A stretch of 7,131 bases of DNA from an uncultured Roseiflexaceae bacterium (GTDB lineage Bacteria > Chloroflexota > Chloroflexia > Chloroflexales > Roseiflexaceae): the NCBI GenBank assembly GCA_937988885.1, contig CALKHR010000045.1, positions 1-7,131 on the forward strand, in the 5' to 3' direction. The notes beneath the pieces are model-generated. The model was given only the letters and a program-made list of their open reading frames with translations, did no database searches and was not told where the DNA came from. Positions 1 through 5,102 of this stretch are shown piece after piece. Position numbers and translations under genes: made by a program. Each line of letters begins with the position of its first letter. The stretch's first letter is position 1.

Positions 1-2
1 CG

Positions 3-173
3 TACGTGGCGGGTGGTGGTGTGGGTACACGCTCGGTGGCGATTGGCGGTGTGGTGTGCGTTCTCCTTATCGGTGCATTGTTTTATATGTTCTTGACAGT
101 TCTCATTGTCATTCCGAACAAGCCGCTAGGCGACGTGAGGAATCTCATTGCTCTGCATTGTATTACGCTTTGA
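3..173 (+). CDS. 3' end of an upstream gene, probable membrane protein C-terminus (partial)
   Basis: This is an open frame entering from the left edge and ending at TGA 171-173. Its codons mostly end in G or T, like the genes downstream, and it encodes a strongly hydrophobic stretch (VAIGGVVCVLLIGALFYMFL, then TVLIVIP). That stretch would form one or two membrane segments near the C-terminus of an integral membrane protein. The last 21 residues, from position 108 on, are encoded by the interspersed repeat at 107-223, so the natural end of the protein may have been replaced by repeat sequence. The other two plus-strand frames give Trp/Arg/Cys-rich peptides that look less like protein. Family and function are unknown because only about 56 residues are visible. 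It could also be non-coding, since the frame choice rests on hydrophobicity and codon pattern alone. Confidence 0.45.
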   Translation, partial: YVAGGGVGTRSVAIGGVVCVLLIGALFYMFLTVLIVIPNKPLGDVRNLIALHCITL

Positions 174-223
174 GATCTCTCCCCGTTTGCTTCGCTCAGG
201 GCTTCGACCATTCGAGATGGCAG
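107..223. repeat. Interspersed palindromic repeat, copy A (MITE/REP-like)
   Basis: A 116-117 bp unit that begins with GTCATTCCGAAC and ends with TTCGAGATGGCAG. A near-identical copy in the same orientation lies at 6952-7069 with exactly the same spacing between its ends. The two ends are imperfect inverted repeats. Inside are the short palindromic pieces GCCgctaGGC, GAGgaatCTC and GAGATCTC, so the whole unit could fold into a long imperfect hairpin. It is too small to encode a transposase, so any mobility would need an enzyme supplied elsewhere. Confidence 0.8.
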
Positions 224-297
224 TGCTTTTCGTTGAATATAACTCGGTATTTAGTCAATTCACCGAGTCTCCCTGTCATCGCCACGGCGTGAGGGCG

Positions 298-369
298 GCG
301 CAGCCATGCGCTGCGGAGCAGCGGGTGCGCGCGTTTTGGCGCGTAGCGCCACCCTGTCCGAGCGCGCAC
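298..369. repeat. Cluster of GC-rich hairpins
   Basis: Three GCAGC/GCTGC arms lie in series: GCAGC 300-304, GCTGC 310-314 and GCAGC 318-322. They allow two mutually exclusive hairpins. Next comes an outer 8-bp stem, GTGCGCGC 325-332 with GCGCGCAC 362-369. It encloses the perfect hairpin GGCGC-gta-GCGCC at 338-350. No T-run follows, so this does not look like an intrinsic terminator. It may be another interspersed repeat or an RNA structure in the leader of the downstream row. Confidence 0.5.
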
Positions 370-482
370 ACATTGTGCACGACGTTGTTTGCCCATAGCG
401 ACGGGCGGTGCGGCGCTGGCGGCTTTTTCTTTTCCCATAAATGCTGCGCTGGAGTTGCCTACGACTTTTGATGGATGGGCTA

Positions 483-511
483 TTTTTGTTTTTGCGTTTT
501 TCGGGTATCAT
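483..511 (+). promoter_or_regulatory. Possible promoter upstream of the membrane protein/tyrA row
   Basis: TATCAT at 506-511 resembles a sigma-70 -10 box (five of six bases match TATAAT). A poor -35-like TTTTTG lies at 483-488 with a 17-bp spacer, in a locally T-rich stretch 34 bp before the proposed GTG start. The -35 match is weak, so this is tentative. Confidence 0.25.
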
Positions 512-544
512 GGGCGTAGCGTTTTGAGTGCACAGGATTGCCGC

Positions 545-1177
545 GTGGCTACATCAACTGATTCTCAAACACCTCGCTCTGTGAAGCAGGCCGATGAGTT
601 GCCGGAGCAGCGTCGCCCGATGCTGTTGTTGGCGGTGGCGGCTGGTTTGTGCTGGGCTTGTGCGGTGGCGTTGCTGCTTTCAGGGGATTTGCGGGCGAGC
701 GATGCGTTGTTCAGCCCGCCGCGTGTGCTGTTTTATGCGCTGGTGCTTTGCGCCGGCCTTTTGACGTTTGTGCCTGCGCAACGTTTGTTGCGGCTGCCGG
801 GCTTGGCGTTCGAGGGTGTGGCCGGTACGTCGTTGTTGTTTTATACACTGGCTTTCGTGCCTCCTCCGACGAGTTGGTTGCTGGAGTTGCCCGAGATGCC
901 GGTGTATTTGCTTTTTATTGCCGCACTGTTCTGGAGTGTGTCTGCGATTGCGTTGCCGCTCGTGCATAGTTTGGGGCGTCGATACTTTCGGCAGCGGGCG
1001 CGACAGTTCGATCTGCGGCGCGCTCGTCGCCAGGCGCACGAGGTCGGCGCGCTGATGGCGGCGGTGGCTGTGCTGGCTGCGTTGCGCTTGTTTACGGTGT
1101 TTAGCTTGGGTTTGCTGGTGCTCATTTTGGTGGTGGTGGAGTTGCTGTTTTTGTCGTTTGTCGAAGCGGAGACGTAG
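545..1177 (+). CDS. Polytopic membrane protein of unknown function
   Basis: I do not recognise a family. The frame is open from 389, but I prefer GTG 545. AGGA at 534-537 is correctly spaced from it, and the sequence before it is Cys/Phe-rich and resembles read-through of non-coding DNA. The resulting protein has 210 residues. It starts with a polar, probably cytoplasmic segment of about 25 residues (many Thr, Ser, Gln, Glu), followed by five or six hydrophobic stretches: LLLAVAAGLCWACAVALLL, VLFYALVLCAGLLTFV, GTSLLFYTLAFV, VYLLFIAALFWSVSAIALPL, and a long C-terminal pair separated by LRLF. Between the fourth stretch and the last pair is an Arg-rich loop (RRYFRQRARQFDLRRARRQ), consistent with a cytoplasmic loop. 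It lies 60 bp upstream of tyrA on the same strand, so co-transcription is likely. Leucine is mostly TTG, as in tyrA. No catalytic motif is visible. Confidence 0.75.
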   Translation: MATSTDSQTPRSVKQADELPEQRRPMLLLAVAAGLCWACAVALLLSGDLRASDALFSPPRVLFYALVLCAGLLTFVPAQRLLRLPGLAFEGVAGTSLLFYTLAFVPPPTSWLLELPEMPVYLLFIAALFWSVSAIALPLVHSLGRRYFRQRARQFDLRRARRQAHEVGALMAAVAVLAALRLFTVFSLGLLVLILVVVELLFLSFVEAET

Positions 1178-1224
1178 CTACTGTTCGACGGTGTGGCGAG
1201 TTCCAATGTGTTGATTAGTGCTTT

Positions 1225-1229
1225 GGAGG
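1225..1229 (+). promoter_or_regulatory. Shine-Dalgarno site that sets the tyrA start
   Basis: GGAGG lies 8 nt before GTG 1238, and the predicted NAD-binding beta strand (VHITIIGMG) begins immediately after it. This favours GTG 1238 over the in-frame GTG 1193, which has no comparable site and would add 15 residues not expected in the family. Confidence 0.75.
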
Positions 1230-1237
1230 TTACACGA

Positions 1238-2215
1238 GTGGTTCATATTACGATTATTGGCATGGGCCTGATTGGAACTTCGCTGGGTATGGCGTTGCGG
1301 TCGGCGGATGAGCAGGACGCGCCGCTCGGCAAGGTGTTTGTGACCGGTTACGATCAGGATAGTCGTTCAACCTCCGATGCGCGTGGCCGTTTGGCGATCG
1401 ACCGCGAGGCGCGTAATCTTGGCGAGGCGTTGCGCGAGGCGCAGTTGGTGGTGGTTGCGGTGCCCGTGCTGTCGGTGCGCGAGGTGTTTACTTCAATTGC
1501 GCCTGTGTTGCCGACGAATTGTGTGGTCACCGATGTGTCGAGCGTGAAGCGCCAGGTGGTTGATTGGGCGCACGAGTTGTTGCCGAACCATGTGTCGTTT
1601 GTGGGTGGGCACCCGATGGCGGGCCGCGAGCGCAGCGGGCCGAAGGCGGCTGAGCCGGAGTTGTTTAAGAATGCGGTCTATTGTTTGACGCCCGATCATC
1701 GCACGAGCCAGCCTGCGATCGATTTGGTGGATGCGATGGTGCGCCAGGTGGGCGCTAAGACGTATTTTATCGATGCTGATGAGCACGATGCGTATGTGGC
1801 GGGTGTTTCGCACTTACCGTTCTTGTTGTCTTCGGCGCTGATGGAGGTGACCTCGCGCAGTGCGTCGTGGAAGGAGATGGCTCCGCTGGCCGCTTCGGGT
1901 TTCCGCGATATGACGCGCTTGGCTTCCGGCGATCCGCAGATGCACGCTGATATTTGTGCGACGAATCGGTCGGCGATTGTGCGTTGGCTGAATGAGGCTG
2001 CGCAGGCGTTGATCGATATGCGCGATCAGATCGAGGATGGCGAGGACGAGGAGTTGTTGAAGGCGTTTATGCGGCAGCGCGAGGCTCGCGAGGAGTGGCT
2101 GAACAGTCGCCCGAATCTACGGCCCGGCGAGGCGGAGTTCGAGAATATGTTCTCGGCGCAGATCGAGCGGCCCAGTTTGTTTGGTCGTTGGGGCCGCCGC
2201 GACCGTCAGCGCTAG
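1238..2215 (+). CDS. tyrA: Prephenate dehydrogenase
   Basis: Catalyses NAD(P)+-dependent oxidative decarboxylation of prephenate to 4-hydroxyphenylpyruvate, the committed step to tyrosine, in the cytoplasm. From GTG 1238 the protein has 325 residues. The N-terminal Rossmann domain carries GMGLIGTS (about 8-15) and an Asp-containing GYDQD (37-41) after the second strand, which favours NAD+. VTDVSSVK (97-104) and GGHPMAG (123-129, with the catalytic His at about 125) are hallmark motifs. The helical C-terminal domain has HDAYVAGVSHLP (183-194), and GFRDMTRLASGDPQMH further on. No chorismate mutase or recognisable ACT domain is present, so it looks like a monofunctional enzyme. After about residue 275 the sequence becomes a charged tail (EDGEDEELL, then Arg-rich). 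That tail could be a lineage-specific extension; nothing in it shows feedback regulation. The gene sits between two unrelated genes rather than in an aro cluster. An arogenate-specific TyrA cannot be excluded. Confidence 0.93.
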   Translation: MVHITIIGMGLIGTSLGMALRSADEQDAPLGKVFVTGYDQDSRSTSDARGRLAIDREARNLGEALREAQLVVVAVPVLSVREVFTSIAPVLPTNCVVTDVSSVKRQVVDWAHELLPNHVSFVGGHPMAGRERSGPKAAEPELFKNAVYCLTPDHRTSQPAIDLVDAMVRQVGAKTYFIDADEHDAYVAGVSHLPFLLSSALMEVTSRSASWKEMAPLAASGFRDMTRLASGDPQMHADICATNRSAIVRWLNEAAQALIDMRDQIEDGEDEELLKAFMRQREAREEWLNSRPNLRPGEAEFENMFSAQIERPSLFGRWGRRDRQR

Positions 2216-2223
2216 CTTGTGGG

Positions 2224-2367
2224 ATGGTGATGCTCAGGGAGCCGTCGAAGTGGGCTACTCCGATTCGGTTGCTCCGCGAGGGCGAGCGACCTGCGCCTTC
2301 CAATGTGATGCCGTTCGAGGCGGCGTTTGCTGCGGTGATGCGGGCGTTGTCGGCGTTTGCTGCGTAG
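2224..2367 (+). CDS. Possible small protein (47 residues) between tyrA and walJ-like gene
   Basis: An ATG-started frame beginning 8 bp after the tyrA stop and ending 10 bp before the next start fills an otherwise empty gap. The peptide begins MVMLREPSKWATPIRLLREG and has a hydrophobic, Ala-rich C-terminal helix (FEAAFAAVMRALSAFAA). Codons end mostly in G, as in the neighbours. There is no strong ribosome binding site before ATG 2224, although translational coupling to tyrA is possible. The frame also runs upstream, overlapping tyrA, so it may be chance. I recognise no family. It might instead be a leader segment that places the walJ-like ribosome binding site. Confidence 0.35.
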   Translation: MVMLREPSKWATPIRLLREGERPAPSNVMPFEAAFAAVMRALSAFAA

Positions 2368-2373
2368 GGGAGA
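2367..2373 (+). promoter_or_regulatory. Shine-Dalgarno site that sets a TTG start
   Basis: GGGGAGA precedes TTG 2378 by 4-5 nt. The protein begins right there with QVTSLASGSSGN, the usual N-terminus of YycJ/WalJ-type proteins. The earlier in-frame start at 2357 would add seven residues (MLRRGDS) and has no ribosome binding site. Confidence 0.7.
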
Positions 2374-2377
2374 CAGC

Positions 2378-3187
2378 TTGCAAGTTACTTCGTTAGCCTC
2401 TGGTAGCAGCGGTAATGCGCTGTTGGTGCAAGATGGGTCTTCGGCGGTTCTGGTCGATTGCGGCCTTGCGCAACGCACGATCGAGCGCGAGTTGCGCCAC
2501 CTTGGTTTGGAGCCGCGCAATCTCAACGCGATTCTGCTCACCCACGAACACGGGGATCATTCGTACAGTGCGATCTCGTTCGCACGGCGGCACGGTCTGA
2601 CGTTGGTGGCTAATCAGCCGACCATCGATAAGTTGGGCTTGTTGAGCGCTGGCGTGGCGTATCGTGTGTTGCCGACGGGCGAGCAGACCGAGATCGCTGG
2701 TATGCTTGTGCGTAGTTTCCCGGTGTTGCACGATGCGGCGGACCCAGTCGGTTATACGATCCGGGTGGGCAATTGGTGCGTGGGTGTGGCGATTGACTTG
2801 GGCCGCTGGGACGAGCGTGTCTACGCCAATCTGTGCGAGGCCGATCTGGTGGTGTTGGAGGCCAACCACGATCGGGAACGGCTGCGGATGGCCCCTTACG
2901 ATTGGCCCGTGAAGCTGCGGATTATGAGCGATCTCGGCCATCTCGACAATGTGCAGGCCGCCGAGTTGTTGGCGCGCTTGGGAGCCGATGGTCGCCGCCG
3001 CACGGCTTGGCTGGCGCATATGTCCGAGCAGGCCAATTCGCCCCGCATCGCGCTCGATGTGATCAACACCGTGTTGGCGATGGCCAATGTGCAGTGCATC
3101 ACGTTGCAGGCGTTGCCGCGCCGCGCGCCGATGATCTGGGAGAGCGACCAGCACAACCGACAACTCGAACTTTTTACCCTTGAGTAG
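2378..3187 (+). CDS. WalJ/YycJ-type metallo-beta-lactamase-fold hydrolase
   Basis: A 269-residue cytoplasmic protein of the metallo-beta-lactamase fold. It starts with LASGSSGNALLV (about 6-17), typical of the YycJ/WalJ group, which in Firmicutes is linked to the WalKR system and has been described as a 5'-3' exonuclease-like enzyme. Metal-ligand motifs are visible in order: HEHGDH (56-61), LHD (117-119), AIDLG (138-142), EANHD (161-165), GHLDN (187-191) and AHMSEQANSP from about 213. EANHD, GHLDN and the late AHMSxxxNSP are the features that separate this group from lactamases and glyoxalases, and the active site appears complete. Length is normal for the group. No walK or walR neighbour is present, so the name reflects the family rather than a shown role. 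Being in a row with tyrA suggests co-expression only. A DNA or RNA processing role is inferred from relatives. Confidence 0.85.
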   Translation: MQVTSLASGSSGNALLVQDGSSAVLVDCGLAQRTIERELRHLGLEPRNLNAILLTHEHGDHSYSAISFARRHGLTLVANQPTIDKLGLLSAGVAYRVLPTGEQTEIAGMLVRSFPVLHDAADPVGYTIRVGNWCVGVAIDLGRWDERVYANLCEADLVVLEANHDRERLRMAPYDWPVKLRIMSDLGHLDNVQAAELLARLGADGRRRTAWLAHMSEQANSPRIALDVINTVLAMANVQCITLQALPRRAPMIWESDQHNRQLELFTLE

Positions 3188-3245
3188 CAGCGTATTGGTC
3201 CAACTCTTGCTGAATCGCTGAAGAAGCTTACAGCGGAGAAGAGCC

Positions 3246-3566
3246 ATGAGCGTGTTACGAAAGTTTAGTGGGTTATTCTTGATCGGCGGTGCGGCGCTGC
3301 TCGGCAACTGTGTAGGTGACAGTCTGCGCGCGATGACGAGCGGTGAGCCGACCCATCGGTTGGGTCTGACGCACACTACTGACGATGGTCAATTGGCGAT
3401 CGGCCTGAACATTGCGCTGACGAATTTCGTGCCTGCCCTTCTGTTGGCGCTCCTGGCGGGCAAGCCGCGCATCCTCTATGCATTCGTGAGCGGCGCCATC
3501 ATCAGCGTATTGTTGGGCGATAGCTACGAGCGTGCGGTTGTGCGTTGGCTGCGCGACTTGGGATAG
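3246..3566 (+). CDS. Small membrane protein of unknown function
   Basis: A 106-residue protein with ATG 3246 preceded by GGAGAAGAG (3235-3243), a good ribosome binding site. It has about three hydrophobic segments: GLFLIGGAALLGNCVG (about 9-24), ALTNFVPALLLALLAG and ILYAFVSGAIISVLLGD. The polar stretch between the first and second (SGEPTHRLGLTHTTDDGQ) would lie on one side of the membrane, and the C-terminus ends in a short charged tail (YERAVVRWLRDLG). The Cys near residue 22 lies in LLGNC, which is not a proper lipobox, so I do not call it a lipoprotein. It starts 58 bp after the walJ-like stop and is followed directly by a terminator, so it is probably the last gene of the plus-strand row. 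I recognise no family. Confidence 0.75.
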   Translation: MSVLRKFSGLFLIGGAALLGNCVGDSLRAMTSGEPTHRLGLTHTTDDGQLAIGLNIALTNFVPALLLALLAGKPRILYAFVSGAIISVLLGDSYERAVVRWLRDLG

Positions 3567-3587
3567 TATGTTGTTTCGGTTCTGATG

Positions 3588-3618
3588 CCCTGGCTCGTGA
3601 GAGCCAGGGTTTTTGTTT
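3588..3618 (+). terminator. Rho-independent terminator closing the tyrA row
   Basis: A perfect 9-bp stem, CCCTGGCTC (3588-3596) and GAGCCAGGG (3601-3609), closes on a GTGA tetraloop and is followed by TTTTTGTTT. It begins 21 bp after the stop of the small membrane protein gene. This is the clearest intrinsic terminator in the window. Confidence 0.92.
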
Positions 3619-3643
3619 GTGCTGCGTTGGGTGGGAGAGTGCA

Positions 3644-3663
3644 TCCACAGATTACACAGATTA
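3644..3663. repeat. Short interspersed repeat: CACAGATTA in tandem, copy 1
   Basis: CACAGATTA occurs twice in tandem at 3646-3663. The enclosing 18-mer TCCACAGATTACACAGAT (3644-3661) recurs exactly at 6891-6908. Both copies are in the same orientation and both lie just past the end of a plus-strand transcription unit or gene. Confidence 0.75.
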
Positions 3664-3707
3664 TTTTTATTTGTTTCTTTTTCTCTTCCAATCGGGTTGG
3701 ACTGTTG

Positions 3708-3846
3708 TCTCGCGAAGGCGTCGGATGCGCCATTCGGCGGGTAGGCGCATACTTGCGAGAAGGTGCGCTGCTGCGCAAGCCCAAAGGGACCCGAGGCCCC
3801 TTTGGAAACCCCGACCGGGGCTTATCGCCCCTGCATCCCAAGGGAT
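3708..3846. repeat. Cluster of five palindromes, possible structured RNA or compound repeat
   Basis: A nested pair comes first: TCTCGC 3708-3713 with GCGAGA 3755-3760, enclosing ATGCGCC 3725-3731 with GGCGCAT 3744-3750. Then follow four separate hairpins: TGCGC-tgct-GCGCA (3764-3777), CCAAAGGG/CCCTTTGG (3781-3788 and 3798-3805), CCCCG-ac-CGGGG (3809-3820) and ATCCC-aa-GGGAT (3835-3846). The spacing between stems is short. No T-run follows. It could be an interspersed repeat, a remnant of several repeats, or a non-coding RNA. Confidence 0.6.
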
Positions 3847-4043
3847 CCGCTCTGTTATGCCTGTATCGCTTGATTCCTCGGTATGGTCCTTGTTCGGTGG
3901 TCTGTATGCGCTTTCTGCATGCTGCATGTGTCTCTGTTCGCAACCTCCTGATCCTTTTCAGAACTGCTTTTATACCAAATTCGGTTGGTGTTGTGATTAC
4001 AATGCTGTTTTAGCCTGCGGCAGCAAGGTACTAGACCTTTTTT

Positions 4044-4084
4044 GTGATGTCGAGGCGCTGCTACGCGCAGCGCCTCGACATCAC
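4044..4084. repeat. Perfect 18-bp inverted repeat with 5-nt loop
   Basis: The left arm GTGATGTCGAGGCGCTGC (4044-4061) is the exact complement of 4067-4084, with loop TACGC between. The left arm is preceded by TTTTTT and the right arm is followed by GTTTGTTGGG, so neither strand has a clean T-run directly after the stem. Plus-strand termination is conceivable but weak. A terminator for the minus-strand SDR is unlikely, because the stem is followed by A residues on that strand. Confidence 0.8.
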
Positions 4085-4220
4085 GTTTGTTGGGAAGAGT
4101 GCGTATCAATTGAAATCCAGAATAGCGACGATTTGAAGGTGTGCCGGGGGAGGTTGGTATCAATTGGCAGGCAGGGCGACATCATGTTGCGGCGGGTTGC
4201 TACTGCGATTGGGCGCTTTT

Positions 4221-4958
4221 CTATGCCGCGCCGCCGTTGGCGTACAGCACTTGACCGTTGATCCAGCGGGCGGGGCCAGCCAGGAACGACACCACCTCGG
4301 CGATGTCGCTGGGCCGCGCGAGGCGCTCCATCGGGTTCATCTTCGCCATCCGCTCGATGGTCGCGTCGTCCTTGCCATTCAGGAATAGCTCTGTGGCGGT
4401 TGGGCCGGGCGCTATCGTGTTCACCGTGATGTCGCGGCCACGCAGTTCGCGCGCCAAGATCAGCGTCAGCGCGTCGGTGGCGCCCTTGGTGGCGGCGTAG
4501 GCCGCGTAGGTCGGCAGGGCCAGCTTCACGACCGACGACGAGAAGTTGATGATCGCGCCGCCGGGGCGCACGTAGCGCGCGGCCTGCTGGCTCACAATGA
4601 ACGTGCCGCGAATATTGGTCTGGTACAGGCGGTCCAACACGTTCAGGTCTAGCTCGGCGACCGTGCTCAGGATCATGATGCCCGCTGCGTTGACGACCAC
4701 ATCGACGCCGCCGTAGGTGTGCTCGACGATGGCGAACGCCTGCTCCACCGCCTGCGGATCGGCGATGTCGGCCTGGATGGCGATGGCCGTGCCACCCGCC
4801 ACTGTGATGCTATCGACCGTGGCGTCGGCCTCCGTCTTGTTGCTGGCATAGATGATCGCGACCGCCATACCATCGGCGGCCAAGCGTTCGGCGCTGGCCC
4901 GCCCGATCCCTCGCGAGCCACCCGTCACAATCGCCACGCGCTTGTTGGTTGTATTCAT
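4221..4958 (-). CDS. Short-chain dehydrogenase/reductase, FabG-like SDR
   Basis: A 245-residue cytoplasmic classical SDR that should perform NAD(P)-dependent oxidation or reduction of an alcohol or carbonyl. The frame is open much further upstream, but ATG 4958 is the start: GAGGAA lies 4 nt before it, and the first beta strand (RVAIVTGG) follows at once. Motifs: TGGSRGIG (12-19) for cofactor binding, with Arg and the downstream IIYASNK suggesting NADP(H); NAAG (90-93); Asn 115; Ser near 141 in INFSSS; Tyr 154 and Lys 158 in YAATK; then VNTIAPGPTATELF. The catalytic tetrad Asn-Ser-Tyr-Lys is complete. The C-terminus ANGGAA is typical (family consensus DGG or NGG). It is divergent from an AraC-family regulator, a common arrangement in which the regulator controls the enzyme. 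Residue-level similarity is to 3-oxoacyl-ACP reductases, but no fatty-acid genes are nearby, so a xenobiotic, polyol or sugar substrate is equally possible. Confidence 0.9.
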   Translation of the reverse strand: MNTTNKRVAIVTGGSRGIGRASAERLAADGMAVAIIYASNKTEADATVDSITVAGGTAIAIQADIADPQAVEQAFAIVEHTYGGVDVVVNAAGIMILSTVAELDLNVLDRLYQTNIRGTFIVSQQAARYVRPGGAIINFSSSVVKLALPTYAAYAATKGATDALTLILARELRGRDITVNTIAPGPTATELFLNGKDDATIERMAKMNPMERLARPSDIAEVVSFLAGPARWINGQVLYANGGAA

Positions 4959-5102
4959 TCTATTCCTCACATTCATCATTTCAATGGAGTAACGTTCAAT
5001 GCGTTGTATGTGGACAGTATGCGCCAAACCGTGTGGCATGTGGTAGACTAATCCTATTGAATCCTTGCCTATTTCTATCAAGTTGCAGGGAGGTGGTGGC
5101 GT
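4959..5102. promoter_or_regulatory. Divergent control region between SDR and AraC-type regulator
   Basis: The 144 bp between the two divergent starts should hold both promoters and the regulator's binding sites. Related direct motifs GTATGTGGACAG (5007-5018 region) and GCATGTGGTAGA (5036-5047 region) share ATGTGG, at 5008-5013 and 5038-5043. They are 30 bp apart, about three helical turns. TTCAATG also occurs twice (4980-4986 and 4995-5001). An extended -10-like TGGTAGACT (5041-5049) points toward the regulator gene, but I see no matching -35. AraC-family proteins usually bind direct half-sites, so the ATGTGG pair is a candidate operator. This is inference from motif spacing only. Confidence 0.35.

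Larger units (their letters stand above)
174..544. other. Non-coding, palindrome-rich intergenic region
   Basis: Between the upstream stop and the membrane-protein gene I see no convincing gene. The first 50 bases are the rest of repeat copy A. An inverted repeat ACTCGGT/ACCGAGT (242-248 and 262-268) follows. Positions 298-370 are dense with GC-rich palindromes, described separately. After about 420 the sequence becomes T-rich up to the likely start at 545 and may hold the promoter of the downstream row. Open frames through here are Cys/Arg-rich in every direction and look like chance. Confidence 0.6.
3619..4220. other. Convergent intergenic region without a supported gene
   Basis: This lies between the plus-strand terminator and the 3' end of the minus-strand SDR gene. 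It holds a 9-bp tandem repeat (3646-3663), a pyrimidine-rich stretch (about 3661-3690), a cluster of palindromes (3708-3846), about 190 bp with no pattern I can name, a perfect 18-bp inverted repeat (4044-4084), and two copies of GTATCAATTG (4103-4112 and 4157-4166). Long open frames cross it, but their products are Cys/Arg/Pro-rich and track the palindromes, so I do not call them genes. I see no clear terminator for the minus-strand gene. Confidence 0.6.

Noticed and set aside
242..268. ACTCGGT/ACCGAGT inverted repeat as a terminator for the upstream gene
   Set aside because: The stem is only 7 bp with a 13-nt loop and is followed by CTCCCTG, not a T-run.
389..544. Upstream extension of the first membrane-protein gene to ATG 389
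   Set aside because: There is no ribosome binding site, and the extension overlaps T-rich DNA that looks like a promoter region. GTG 545 has a well-placed AGGA.
2393..3376. Long minus-strand open frame (327 codons) opposite the walJ-like gene
   Set aside because: The product is His/Gln/Arg-rich without hydrophobic core patterns and lies antisense to a gene with a complete set of family motifs. It is a shadow frame.
4044..4084. Intrinsic terminator for the minus-strand SDR gene
   Set aside because: On the minus strand the stem is followed by AAAAAA rather than a T-run, and it lies about 140 bp past the stop codon.
3545..4261. Plus-strand open frame of 238 codons through the convergent intergenic region
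   Set aside because: It begins inside the small membrane protein gene, reads through the terminator and the palindromes, and gives a Cys/Arg-rich product with no protein-like pattern.
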